From contig JAVYIG010000890.1 of NCBI GenBank assembly GCA_035222895.1, positions 1-64,000 on the forward strand: 64,000 nucleotides of DNA, given 5' to 3'. Under the pieces are notes generated by a model that was not told the origin of the DNA, did not search any database, and saw only the letters and a list, made by a program, of their open reading frames with translations. A program made the position numbers and the translations under genes. The DNA is from Strongylocentrotus droebachiensis. Lineage: Eukaryota > Echinodermata > Echinoidea > Camarodonta > Strongylocentrotidae. This document shows positions 1 through 9,759 of the stretch, one piece after another (position 1 is the first letter of the stretch; the number at the start of each line of letters is the position of its first letter).

Positions 1-379
1 ACACTTGTGGATCAGCGTCAGTAGTTACGCTCATGATCTTGTATTCCTCTTCGGTATCCCCAGTAATGGAGAAGAATTGACCAAGGCAGGTGTCTGCAGG
101 TAGATCGACTGCTTCGTCAGAGGGGTTAATGAGGCGTACTAGAATAAGACCATCTTGAGGCTTGAACAGAGATCTTGCACCGATAACAGGAATGTGATCT
201 TGCAATGTTGGTTCAAAGTAGCCATCGTAGTCTCTTGGTACGATGTCGAACTGTGGCGACGACAATCTTCCCTGGACGTGAGTTTCGCAGCTTGGGGGAA
301 TCCGAGCTTGTCCAACAAGAGAAACTTTACATTTCAGCGGGGCTTGGTATTGCTGACGATCGATGAAGTAAAGATAGGA
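1..379 (-). CDS. Partial Ty3/gypsy-type retroelement Pol reading frame
   Basis: On the minus strand an uninterrupted frame of 126 codons runs from codon 379-377 to the window edge; a TAA lies directly upstream (382-380). No start codon is needed if this is an internal piece of a polyprotein. Numbering from the first open codon, residues 15-39 read as a short beta-rich segment with the IPP motif at 27-29 and VQGRL at 35-39, and residues 76-89 read DGLILVRLINPSDE. This order (basic strand, IPP...V.G, then DGL.LVR..NPSDE, then an acidic linker) is what I know from the stretch between the aspartic protease and reverse transcriptase in invertebrate Ty3/gypsy Pol proteins. Neither the protease active site nor the RT is in the window: RT would lie beyond the left edge, and upstream sequence is AT-rich non-coding, so the copy is 5'-truncated or interrupted. 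An AG at 354-353 could also be a splice acceptor, so a host exon derived from a retroelement is the alternative. Confidence 0.6.
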
Positions 380-399
380 TTAAATTGTCAGTTTTTTAA

Positions 400-2440
400 T
401 GTTTAGACGGGGAAAAAGAAGAAGACAAACTTTTAAACATTTTGTCGTGTGTTTTTCCATCGAATTTGTTAGTTACGCATCAATTGGGTGAACTCATTTA
501 TGCTCCTATTTTTTATTTAAAAAAAAAAAAGACTCAAATGTCAAATTTTGATTGCACATTTTGCAATTGTGCTGAATTTTAAGATAAAAAGAAAAGAAAA
601 GGAATGTACGTTTCAGATTGTATTGGTCACAGGGTTGACCTGAATTATTTTACAGAGGACTTTCTAAATGTGTCAACAAAAACAAAAAAACTAAAAGTCG
701 ATGTGATTATTTAACTTAAAGGTACATGTTTACATTGTTTTCTGCACATTTTTTCAGTCATTTGACCTATATTAATGTTTTCGGATATTTGGATTTAAAA
801 CAGATTCTCGATTCATGAATTCATAAGATGTGTTTTTTTCATTACATTAATCATTTGTAGTCGAGATTTTATCGACCATAGACACTGTATTTGTATAATG
901 TCTCCTTAAAATCTGAGACAGTTTTGAAAGAGTTATGTCAGAATGCATGCATATTCTCTGTGTACATTGTATTTCATTGTTCAATTGAAAAGAATTTTTT
1001 AACAGCAATTCACAAAACGGTGAAAAAAAATTTGGGTGAAGACATTGCCATGTACATTTTGTGATTGGGTATTATTGTTTGATGGACTGCATGTCAGCCA
1101 TCTTGGCAGCCATTTTGGGGCTGTAATAAAATCTGATAGTGCAGCTCAAGTCTTAAAACATGTAAGACCACTTTTGTTTTGTGTGGGTCCTTACAGTAAC
1201 ATTGAAACTCCAATACCTTGTTTGATGAGTTTTAAAGAGTATTCCAAAAGGGGGATATACTATTTCATCAGGAATCCTTTGAAGTTTACCTCTGGTCCGA
1301 TTCGCGGCATATTTTGGTATCTCGTTGACGATAGGTTCAAGGGGGTTCATGCTTCGGCCAGTAGTTGTGACCAGACTTGAAAGGTTTCTTCTTTTGTATA
1401 TCAATACCACAATATGTATTATTGAGATGGGGGTGAATCAGAGAGCCATTACACCGTCTACCTCCAACAACGCTTGATTTCAGGTTATTTTTGTATTTTT
1501 TTGTCTGGAGTTTTTGGCAGTAATTGATCAAGGAGGAAGTAGGATTGAATAGGACCTGATCTTTATCAGGACCACAACACGGTTGATGTAATGTCTACTT
1601 TATTAATATATCATTGTACAGGGTTTTTCACAGTCGGACTGTTTTACGGTCGTTCAGCCAGCAGCTACCGTTACTTCAATATGGACTTATATCAATCATG
1701 CTGTTCAAAGCAAATGTAATTCTATTAATATAAGAAGCTCTATTCATACACGTCTTTCACTCCTTAACTTGAATTTTGAGCTTTTCATTTTGCTTTTAGA
1801 ATAATTTGTTCAATTATCAATATAATTTTTTTTTCTTCAAAAATCTTTGTTTTGTTGTGTGATAGGATAATTGAGTGTTGATAAAGTGACAGCTGATCTG
1901 GTTTCAGATTTCTACAACGAAGGATTAAACTTCTTAATATTTTCCTCAGTACCGTACCATGTCAGTGGGTCATACATTTGATTGATCACTGAGCGGCCAC
2001 GGAGCAGATGAATTTATGAATGGTGATATTCACTCATTCATTCAAAAAGATTCTTAAACCCCTTCCAAGGTGGTTATCAATTATGTTGATGAATCAGATA
2101 TTCTCCCCATTTCACTCTTGAAAGACCTTTTGATGTCAAGCATGATTAAAGAGTAAAAAATCAGCCCCAAGCCAGCATGAAGGAGTTTGCTTTCTGGGAT
2201 GTCATTTTCTAGCCGTGGCTTTCCTACATGGTACGATATAAATTGTTTGGAGTAGTGATGATATGGCATCTGATACTGTTCATTGTTTTCATTAAATACT
2301 ATACTTATTCCAGCAAAAATTGATGATTGGATTAAAAGCAATATGCCCAGATTGCCCATAGAAGTAATGAAATGAAAGCAGTAATTCTAAACACGATTTT
2401 TCAGTTGTATCTTCTGTTTTTCAAGTCACACATTAGAATG
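400..2440. other. AT-rich non-coding stretch
   Basis: No supported gene. There is an 11-base A run near 520 and a short palindromic GCCATCTTGGC at about 1097, a motif often seen in dispersed invertebrate repeats. The open frames here are short and have no matching splice sites. Confidence 0.5.
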
Positions 2441-2449
2441 ATGACCCGG

Positions 2450-3022
2450 CCCCCCCCCCCCCTTCTGGGCATTGCTACACCTCCAACAATACAGTATCAG
2501 TTTCATTCAGTTCTTTTTATTTAAAATCCTGACAAGCAAGGGTTATCATTACAGATACATTTGAAGGAAAACAAATAACCAAAGAAAAACAGAACAAAGT
2601 AGATGAAACGCTCGAATCCGAGCCACCCCCCCCCCCCTCAAAGAAAAATAATCATTATCAATTTCAACAGGAAGAGAAGCCCCCGCTCCCCACCCCCCCC
2701 CCCCCTTTTCCAACTTAAAAATCCTTCTGCCCATGCCAAGTAAAGCAGTCAACAGGTCCTTCTACTCTGTTACATGACCATGACCCAAGGGAGAATCAAC
2801 TTATACTACGTTGGGTCAGGAATATTATCCATACTTCTCAATATCACTGCCCTCTAAAGCTTGTCACCATGCCTGGATTACTTCAACCCAGGGTGAGATA
2901 GTTCAGAGAGCGTGTGGTCCACAGAAACTCGTGCTGCTCGTTAGAAGCATGTAAAATGTTAGATTTAAAAAAGATAGGAGAGAGGGAGAAAGAGGGGGGG
3001 GGGGGAGAGAGAAAGGGGGTAG
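2450..3022. repeat. Cluster of long C and G homopolymer runs
   Basis: Three C runs (13 at 2450-2462, 12 at 2626-2637, 13 at 2693-2705) are followed by a purine tract containing a 12-base G run (2994-3005) inside a GA-rich array (about 2978-3019). Such runs are able to form G-quadruplex or triplex structures and are typical slippage sites. No gene is visible here. Confidence 0.85.
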
Positions 3023-3866
3023 GGGTCTGGCAATCAGTTATAACCTCTCATTCGGACAAGCAAGATCTCATATGATTTGTATAAAAACAGAACAGCTATA
3101 CAATAATTAATTGACTTTTTAATCTTCTGCACATTCTATGATGAAGTGCTGTATACCAAAATGAGGTTTGAGCATCAATTCATATGAAAATCAGGATGTA
3201 TCGCATGATCATCCTATTGCACAATAACCATGTAACAAGGTGTGCCTTATCATGAGCTCTGTGATTTATCTGACCAGCTGTAAGTTTTGCATGCTCAAGC
3301 AGTATTACATCACACAAAGCTTTACTTCCGAATGATACTGCTTGAAATGTTGCAATGTAATTCCTCTCTTTTTTCTTCAAGATCCATCTACAAACACAAA
3401 ATTCTCTACTGACACTGTGGGAGATTAAACTGCTAAGAGGAAACCCCAAACAAAAAGAGAGTTCAACTTTTAATTTCAGGTCCCATTACTTGGTAGAATA
3501 TTATGATCATAGATAAATGGGCTCCTTGAAAGGAAAGAAAACAATTCCAAAGCATTACTTGCTCTCTGGAATCCCAAATTAGAAGATTATGAAATCATAA
3601 TACCATACGATACAGGATTCCCAATATGGTATCCTTCATTCCAACCTCCTCCCACTATCCCTTGGAAAAAATTCTTTCCAAGAATCCCTTCGGCACTAGT
3701 ACCATCCTTGATTGTACACAGTAAAGGAACGCATTTCTCTGTATCATTATTCCGTGATACCGGTTGTTGTTGGCAATCCATCATCATCTCAACTCAAGCT
3801 GAGACGTTTTACAGCCATAAGGGCAACCTTGAATTAGGAAGAAGATGCATCATTAGACTTACTCCT

Positions 3867-5190
3867 GTCTGGGGTCTGACACTTGGCCATCACCCCCGAT
3901 CACTTGGGAGTAGACAGATTGGTTGTAGAGTATGACACCCCATCACCCCAAGCATAGGGTGTAGCCATACTGGTAATGGATTATGACACTCCTCACCCCT
4001 AACATAGGGTAGTAGCCATATTGTTAATGAAGTGTGGTACCCCTCAGCCCTTATATAGGGATGTAGCCAGACCGGTCGTACAGTGTTACACCCCTCCTCC
4101 CTATCATAAGCATGTAGCCAGACTTGTAGTATAATGTTACACCCCTTTACCCCTAACATATAGGGGTGTAGCCAGACTGGTAGTAGAGTGTAACACCCCT
4201 TCACCCCTAGCATAGGAGCGTAGCTAGACTGGTAGTAGAGAATGACAACCCCTCCTTCCTAACATAGGGGAGTGGCCAGATTGGTTGTAGAGTATGACAC
4301 CCCCTCTCCTCCCTATCATAGGGGCGTAGCCAGACTGGTAGTAGAGTATGACACCCCCTCTCTTCCCTAAAATAGGGGCGTAGCCAGACTGGTAGTAGAG
4401 TATGACACCCCCTCTCCTCCCTAGCTAACATAGGGGCGTAGCCAGACTGGTAGTAGAGTATGACACCCCCTCTCTTCCCTAAGATAGTGGTGTAGCCAGA
4501 CTGGTAGTAGAGTATGACACCCCCTCTCTTCCCTAAACTAGGGGCGTAGCCAGACTGGTAGTAGAGTATGACACCCCCTCTCCTCCCTAGCTAACATAGG
4601 GGCGTAGCCAGACTGGTAGTAGAGTATGACACCCCCTCTCTTCCCTAAGATAGTGGTGTAGCCAGACTGGTAGTAGAGTATGACACCCCCTCTCTTCCCT
4701 AGCTAACATAGGAGCGTAGCCAGACTGGTAGTAGAGTATGACACCCCCTCTCCTCCCTAGCTAACATAGGGGCGTAGCCAGACTGGTAGTAGAGTATGAC
4801 ACCCGCTCTCTTCCCTAAGATAGTGGTGTAGCCAGACTGGTAGTAGAGTATGACACCCCCTCTCTTCCCTAAAATAGGGGCGTAGCCAGACTGGTATGAC
4901 ACCCCCTCTCCTCCCTAGCTAACATAGGGGCGTAGCCAGACTGGTAGTAGAGTATGACACCCTCTCTTCCCTAAGATAGTGGTGTAGCCAGACTGGTAGT
5001 AGAGTATGACACCCCCTCTCTTCCCTAACATAGGGTGTAGCCAGACTGGTAGTAGAGTACATCCCCTTACCCCTAACTTAGGGGCGTAGCCAGCCTTGTA
5101 GTAGAGTATATGACACCCCTAACCCCTAACATAGGGGCATATAGACTGGTAATGGAGTATTACACCCCTTCACCTTTAACATAAGTTAGC
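3867..5190. repeat. Minisatellite, about 24 units of ~54 bp, with 3-unit higher-order core
   Basis: A tandem array with a unit of about 50-59 bp. Each unit has the order GTAGCCAGACTGG, TAGTAGAGTATGACACCCC, CTCTC(C/T)TCCCTA, then a variable ATAGGGG segment. The first units (3867-4250) and last units (5040-5190) are diverged, while the centre (4300-5030) is nearly homogeneous. In the centre three variants recur in order: one with CTAAAATAGGGGCG, one with CTAGCTAACATAGGGG, and one with CTAAGATAGTGGTG. The CTAGCTAACA variant recurs at 4421, 4587, 4757 and 4915, giving a higher-order period of 158-170 bp. Because the unit is a multiple of three, several open frames appear on the minus strand inside the array; they repeat an 18-residue pattern and are a by-product of the repeat, not genes. 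One unit near 4895 lacks about 11 bp. Confidence 0.95.
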
Positions 5191-5199
5191 AGTAGTCTG

Positions 5200-5580
5200 A
5201 AGAAGGCGCTGAACATTCGAACCATTTTATACCAAAACCCTTCAGGCTTCTTTTGTGCACTGCATAATTTTTTTCCTGATTCAGATTTATAGGAGTTGAC
5301 ACCAGTATTCCTTTCCAAGTAAATACCATTTGATAGGTGGAAATGTCTAACAGCAACTTTTCTTTTTGACAAATAACTATTTATTAAACTATTTGTGCTG
5401 TGTCCCTGCAAACTTAATGCAAATTTAATCAGTACATTTCACAATGAATGTGAGAATATATAACTTGTGTAGGGTGTTGAACTTTATGATATGAATTATT
5501 GCCATTTGATATTGACTTTGCTAGAGGTGAAGGGGTGTCATACTTACTTTTTAGTTTGAGAATGAGGTTCCTTCTTTTGT
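5200..5580. other. AT-rich spacer between minisatellite and microsatellite
   Basis: No gene, repeat or recognisable signal beyond short chance open frames on the minus strand. Confidence 0.4.
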
Positions 5581-5581
5581 T

Positions 5582-5625
5582 CCCCCCCCCTCCCCCTCTC
5601 TCTCTCCCTCTCTCTCTCTCTCTCA

Positions 5626-5659
<34 letters not shown>
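5582..5659. repeat. Compound microsatellite: C run, (CT)n, (CA)n
   Basis: A C run of nine passes into interrupted (CT)n and then about 12 CA dinucleotides. The plus-strand open frame through it encodes only repeated Ser-Leu and Thr-His residues and is an artefact. Confidence 0.9.
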
Positions 5660-5778
5660 TCCCCTCACTCCTTCCGTTCTATCCATCTCCTTGTTTTTCA
5701 TCTTTCACTTTCCTCTTCTCATCCACCTGTGTACTATCACTACAACATACATCTCATCAATCCCTTTCAACGTTCCAG

Positions 5779-6262
5779 GATGCCTTCCACCAAGCACCTC
5801 TGGTATGTTTCCTCTATTGATCTTGATAACATACTTGAGTATGTAGAGCATTCCAAGAACACTTCACTCCACATCCCGGCCATCCTCCTCAGCTCACTAG
5901 ATAGACCACGGGTCCACTTGTACATCAACAAAGACTCTCTGGTTTCTTCCCTCATCTCTGGAAAGCCCCCCTCTTATATGCTCTTTCATTCATGGAATCC
6001 AACCTATGTTGATATTGATATGTCATGGACCTGTTTCTTCTGTCTTATCTCAGGTTCTTGTTCCCACGGATATGTCTTATCATGGACCTACTCCATGGTC
6101 TTATGGTCTCGATGCCATCGTCCATGGTCATAATCTGCTCTGCTTTTCTGCTCCAATCTATTATGGCCTACCGGTATATCATGTGCTACATTATGTTCCT
6201 GAAAATCAAGATTTAGAAATAAGGTCAAAGTACCTGAGGGTGTTTATTGTTTCATTGTAAAG
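5779..6262 (+). other. Unidentified coding-like block, possibly exon(s) or a decayed gene
   Basis: This block is visibly richer in G+C than its surroundings. A pyrimidine-rich stretch ending in CCAG precedes an ATG-containing frame that stays open from 5779 to about 6130. Its third codon positions are pyrimidine-biased and codons such as AAC, ATC, CTC and AAG are common, which resembles real coding sequence. A second strong acceptor-like tract (TTCTTCTGTCTTATCTCAG, ending 6053) opens another frame, +1 relative to the first, that continues to a TAA at 6258-6260 with Tyr/Pro/His-rich sequence (SYHGPTPWSYG). A 10-20 bp motif containing GATATGTC and CATGGACCT occurs in both halves (about 6017 and 6069), suggesting a local duplication or a frameshifted copy. 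I recognise no family. It could be a pair of exons, a decayed gene or chance; a minus-strand frame across 5767-5955 is an alternative. Confidence 0.25.
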
Positions 6263-6264
6263 TG

Positions 6265-9190
6265 TTCATTTCATCTTGGCAACTACTTCACAGTTCACAA
6301 CACCCTACCATGACAACCCTGCATAATATCATTGTAAACATTCATAGTGATGAGTGGTTATACTTTTTTTTTTATACTGAAGTAAATTAATGGTAAACAG
6401 TAACACCAAATTCGATTCAAGACATCCATAATTGAGATTGATTTTTTCCCCCTATATCATTAGAAGAAACTTTATCCAAGTGATGTTTAAATGCATTTTG
6501 AACATTTCCTGCATATAGCCAGGTCATTGTCTCCCTCACTCAGCCTCATTTTGTTTTGATGACTAATATGTTTTTATCTCGATATTTTAAACATAACCTC
6601 ATCATTCTTTCTCCACACCTTTACTCAATATGCCGGTATTCTGTGATAAGATCGTTATTGCTTCATGATCATCAAATTTAACTGTCATCGTGTTTGATAT
6701 GTTCTTTTGTATGGTCATTGACACTCAAGTGCAAGTCAGCATGTCCTCTTTTCAAGGAACAGTTCCATGTTTTGCGATGATTCCATTCCAGTCATATTTC
6801 AAGAAGGCAATGCAAAATGTTGTGGTAATGATTCGTAAACATCACTCACGATAAAGGAATGAGTATCGTCCCTCTGAGGCATGGAGGCTTGGATTCATTC
6901 TTTCATCTGCCATCAATGCTCTGGAGGAAATTCCACCCACGTTCATATTTTCTTGCTGACCTAATGTGGTTTCTCCCGCATCCTTGTTCAAAACATTACA
7001 GTAAAAAATAAACATTCATTTTTTGTAAATACACTGTTGTATATACATCCTGCCAAAGAAGCAGGTTTATTTAAAATATGATATTGATGATACCAGTTGC
7101 TTTATCCATTGCTCAGGACTGATTTCAAAATGATGAGTAATACTGTCAAAGTATTTGGAGGAAAACAAATTGTACAAAACTCATCAGAAAGAATGAGAAC
7201 CTTTCTACATTGAACATAAGATTGATTCATTTCATAAAACATGCAGAAAAAGTAACTTTGCCAAAAATTGGATAGTTTTTGTAAGTTTGATTATGGAGAA
7301 CTGAATGGTCCTCAGGATATCAGTAATCATGAATTTATAAGAAAAATTACTTCTAACTCTCCCCTCACTGGTATGTTTCAGCTGTCTCAATGTAGATTAG
7401 AAAGCGATACTTAAATCAGTTGTAATCTCTGCAATGTCATGGGAGAGATTAACTGTATTCAGGTTTTTCTCTTTGATTTCACTTGACCCATGGGATGAAG
7501 GGGTCATGCGAGAGTGACAAATCAAATCTTTCTTGGAAAAGTATCTTTTTGAATGAATTTTCTTGGAATTTGTCCAATATACTCTGTGAAAATCAAGGCT
7601 CGATCCCTTCGCTTTTTCTTTCATTGCAACCTTCTTTTGTTCAATCAGGGTAGTCACTCTAAACCTCCATCGCTGTGGTGGAATGATAGATGCACTATGT
7701 ATCATTCATCTGGTATAGTTGGTATTGTAGCGAGAGAATGAAAGAATGAGGTATGAGATGATGGATCTGTGGTGGAGTGAAGGTGTGATGGATGGAAGAG
7801 AGAAGCCTGTGGATTGCATCAAGTCCAAAGTGGTTTTTCTTTTGAAGCTTCGTATCTTTGTGATGGAGTAGCTATGTCATAGTGGTATCCATCATGTTAC
7901 CACCTACGCAAAAGATTGATAGGAAATAAGGCCAAAGGGTGAGAGGGGGCACGTGAGGGAGAAAAGAAACAATAAAGAGAGAGAGAGAGGGAGAAACAAA
8001 GGGAGAGAGGGAGGAGAAAGTAACATGATGGAGAAGATTGTGATTTTTTTGACCAAAACGATGGTTAAACCGTAGTAGGTCCATGGTTAAACTGATTGAT
8101 TGATTTGAAATGAAGGCGTAAAAATGATTCATAGTATATGAGTACATCTAGGTCTGTTACCTATCACACAATAATGTCTCTGTCTTTAGTTGTGCTCCCT
8201 GTGATCTTTGGGGTTTTAATTGAAACATACTTTCTTTGTGACACATAAATTAAGCACTATTGTTATCATAAGGCAATGGAATTATTTAACTTACCTTCTA
8301 CTTTCTAACACTGCATTTATAATTATATGGGTTAGTGGAAAGGTTGTTGATTAATTGAGTAAAGAAAATCTTTGTGCCAAATGATCTGTTGTTTGCTTAT
8401 TTAATCATTAAAGTATTAACGACATCACAGATAAATCAGTTCACAAGTGATTAACAAAGTAAACTTAATAAGGACCAGAAATGGGTGTATCAAATAAAAA
8501 AAAATAAAAAAAGTATGAAATTTCACCTCATTAAATGGGAAAGGGAAATTGATTCATTGAAGAATTCTGATAATGAATTAAGTAAGAAAATGAGAGATGA
8601 AAGAGATGGTAAAAGGAATCAAATAGGGTTCTTTAATATTTTTTTCTTTTCTGTTATTGACTAAATTTATTGGTAAAACCCCCAAGACATTACTCTTCTC
8701 TCTTAGGACTTGCACTCATGGAATTGAACTTTCATTTCATTCTTATTTTTCTTTCAGTTGCAAGGTATCAAGATACCATAGGTCATGGATACTTTTCTCA
8801 AAATATAAGATGTTTTGGGAACAAAGCGTGGGTACCGATAAATGTGTCAAACTTATTATGTTCTAGATCAAAATTGAAAGTAGCATGAACATTCATTTGG
8901 GGGTGATTGAAAAACCATAGATTTTTTACTGATCTTTTCCTTTGGCACAATGTGTTTTGAAATGCAGTAGAAAATTGATTCCATTTTAGTCACAAACAAA
9001 ACTTTGCCGAAGTGAATACATTCTCATACATTTCAAGCCAAAATATGATTTAATATTCAACTTGTTAATCTTCCTCCACCTAAAATTAATTTTCTGTTAT
9101 TATAACAGAGTAAAAGAGATACCTTTTAGTACATACACCCCATTAACGCTTCAGTTTGTTTCTTCCATTTTCTTCTCTTTTCTCTTTTGC
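6265..9190. other. AT-rich non-coding stretch with one GA microsatellite
   Basis: Probable intron or intergenic DNA. The only clear repeat is a GA-rich tract at 7976-8014. Several pyrimidine tracts followed by CAG (for example at 7379 and 8759) lack a sensible downstream exon and donor. I see no gene. Confidence 0.45.
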
Positions 9191-9192
9191 AG

Positions 9193-9217
9193 GTTGTTCA
9201 GTAGTCATCTCATGGAT
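9193..9217 (+). CDS. Candidate 25 bp microexon
   Basis: A long pyrimidine tract (about 9155-9188) ends in TTTTGCAG at 9185-9192, an excellent 3' splice site. It is followed after 25 bases by GTAAGT (9218-9223), a consensus 5' splice site apart from a T at the last exon base. Read as one base completing an upstream codon plus eight codons, the exon encodes LFSSHLMD and ends in phase 0. That phase matches the only open frame of the candidate exon at 49626-49678. A second frame (CSVVISW) is also open; the third has a stop. If used, this would be a frame-shifting microexon (25 bp), the type common in neural and muscle genes, with a following intron of about 40 kb. There is no homology support, and two good splice sites 25 bp apart can arise by chance. 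Confidence 0.3.
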
Positions 9218-9416
9218 GTAAGTACAATCTCAATATATAATGTGGTTCAATTAGCACAGACTTCAAGTAGTAGATTTCTCTTTTTTAGGAAGATTTAGAA
9301 ATGAAACCTTTGCAAAATTTATGATGTATGATTGATGTGGAAAATATATTTCTGTAGGGTGAATAGATAGGCTTACAGTAGATATCTTAATATCCAACAC
9401 ATTGTCAAGTATAGCA

Positions 9417-9745
9417 TCAGTCTTGTCCAACCTATGGACCTGGTAGAAATCAGACTCTGATTGAGGTGATGTTGGGGATGGTGGGTCTGGTTGCCATGGT
9501 GATGCTTGAATCCATGATAATACCTGGAGGAACTCTCACTGCTCAGGTGTTTAGAGAGGAGATTTGAGAGTGTGGTCCGGGATTAGAGGAGGTGAGAGGT
9601 GGGTTCCGGAGAGGATTGTCCAACCCTGATAAACTAGGTCACTGGATGATTTCATGTTCACTTCCATACCTGCCTGGACGATTTCATTCATGAAGGTTCT
9701 GTCATCCTCCCTCTGGGCCTCTGGACCCAACCCACACAATCATAC
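9417..9745. other. GC-richer islet with open frames on both strands
   Basis: About 330 bp stands out from the AT-rich background. On the minus strand a frame is open from 9742 down to a stop at 9551-9553 and includes acidic, protein-like sequence (REDDRTFMNEIVQAG); on the plus strand a different frame is open from about 9418 to a TGA near 9568. A CAG|GTATGG donor-like site lies on the minus strand at about 9676. The minus-strand acceptor is poor. Two mutually exclusive plausible frames argue that the compositional islet itself, perhaps a conserved non-coding or regulatory element, is the real signal. Confidence 0.2.
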
Positions 9746-9759
9746 AGGATGGTTATTTA

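Noticed and set aside
1036-1380. 114-codon plus-strand frame
   Set aside because: It contains a palindromic GCCATCTTGGC repeat-like motif, lacks splice support and shows no domain.
3512-3935. Plus-strand open frame of about 140 codons running into the start of the minisatellite
   Set aside because: There is no good acceptor upstream, it ends inside the tandem array, and by my rough estimate about one frame this long is expected by chance in 64 kb of this composition. An overlapping minus-strand frame looks equally plausible.
3890-4902. Minus-strand open frames with repeated CHTLLPVWLRPY-like peptides
   Set aside because: They arise because the ~54 bp minisatellite unit is a multiple of three; frames break wherever unit length changes. 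No promoter, splice site or start context supports them.
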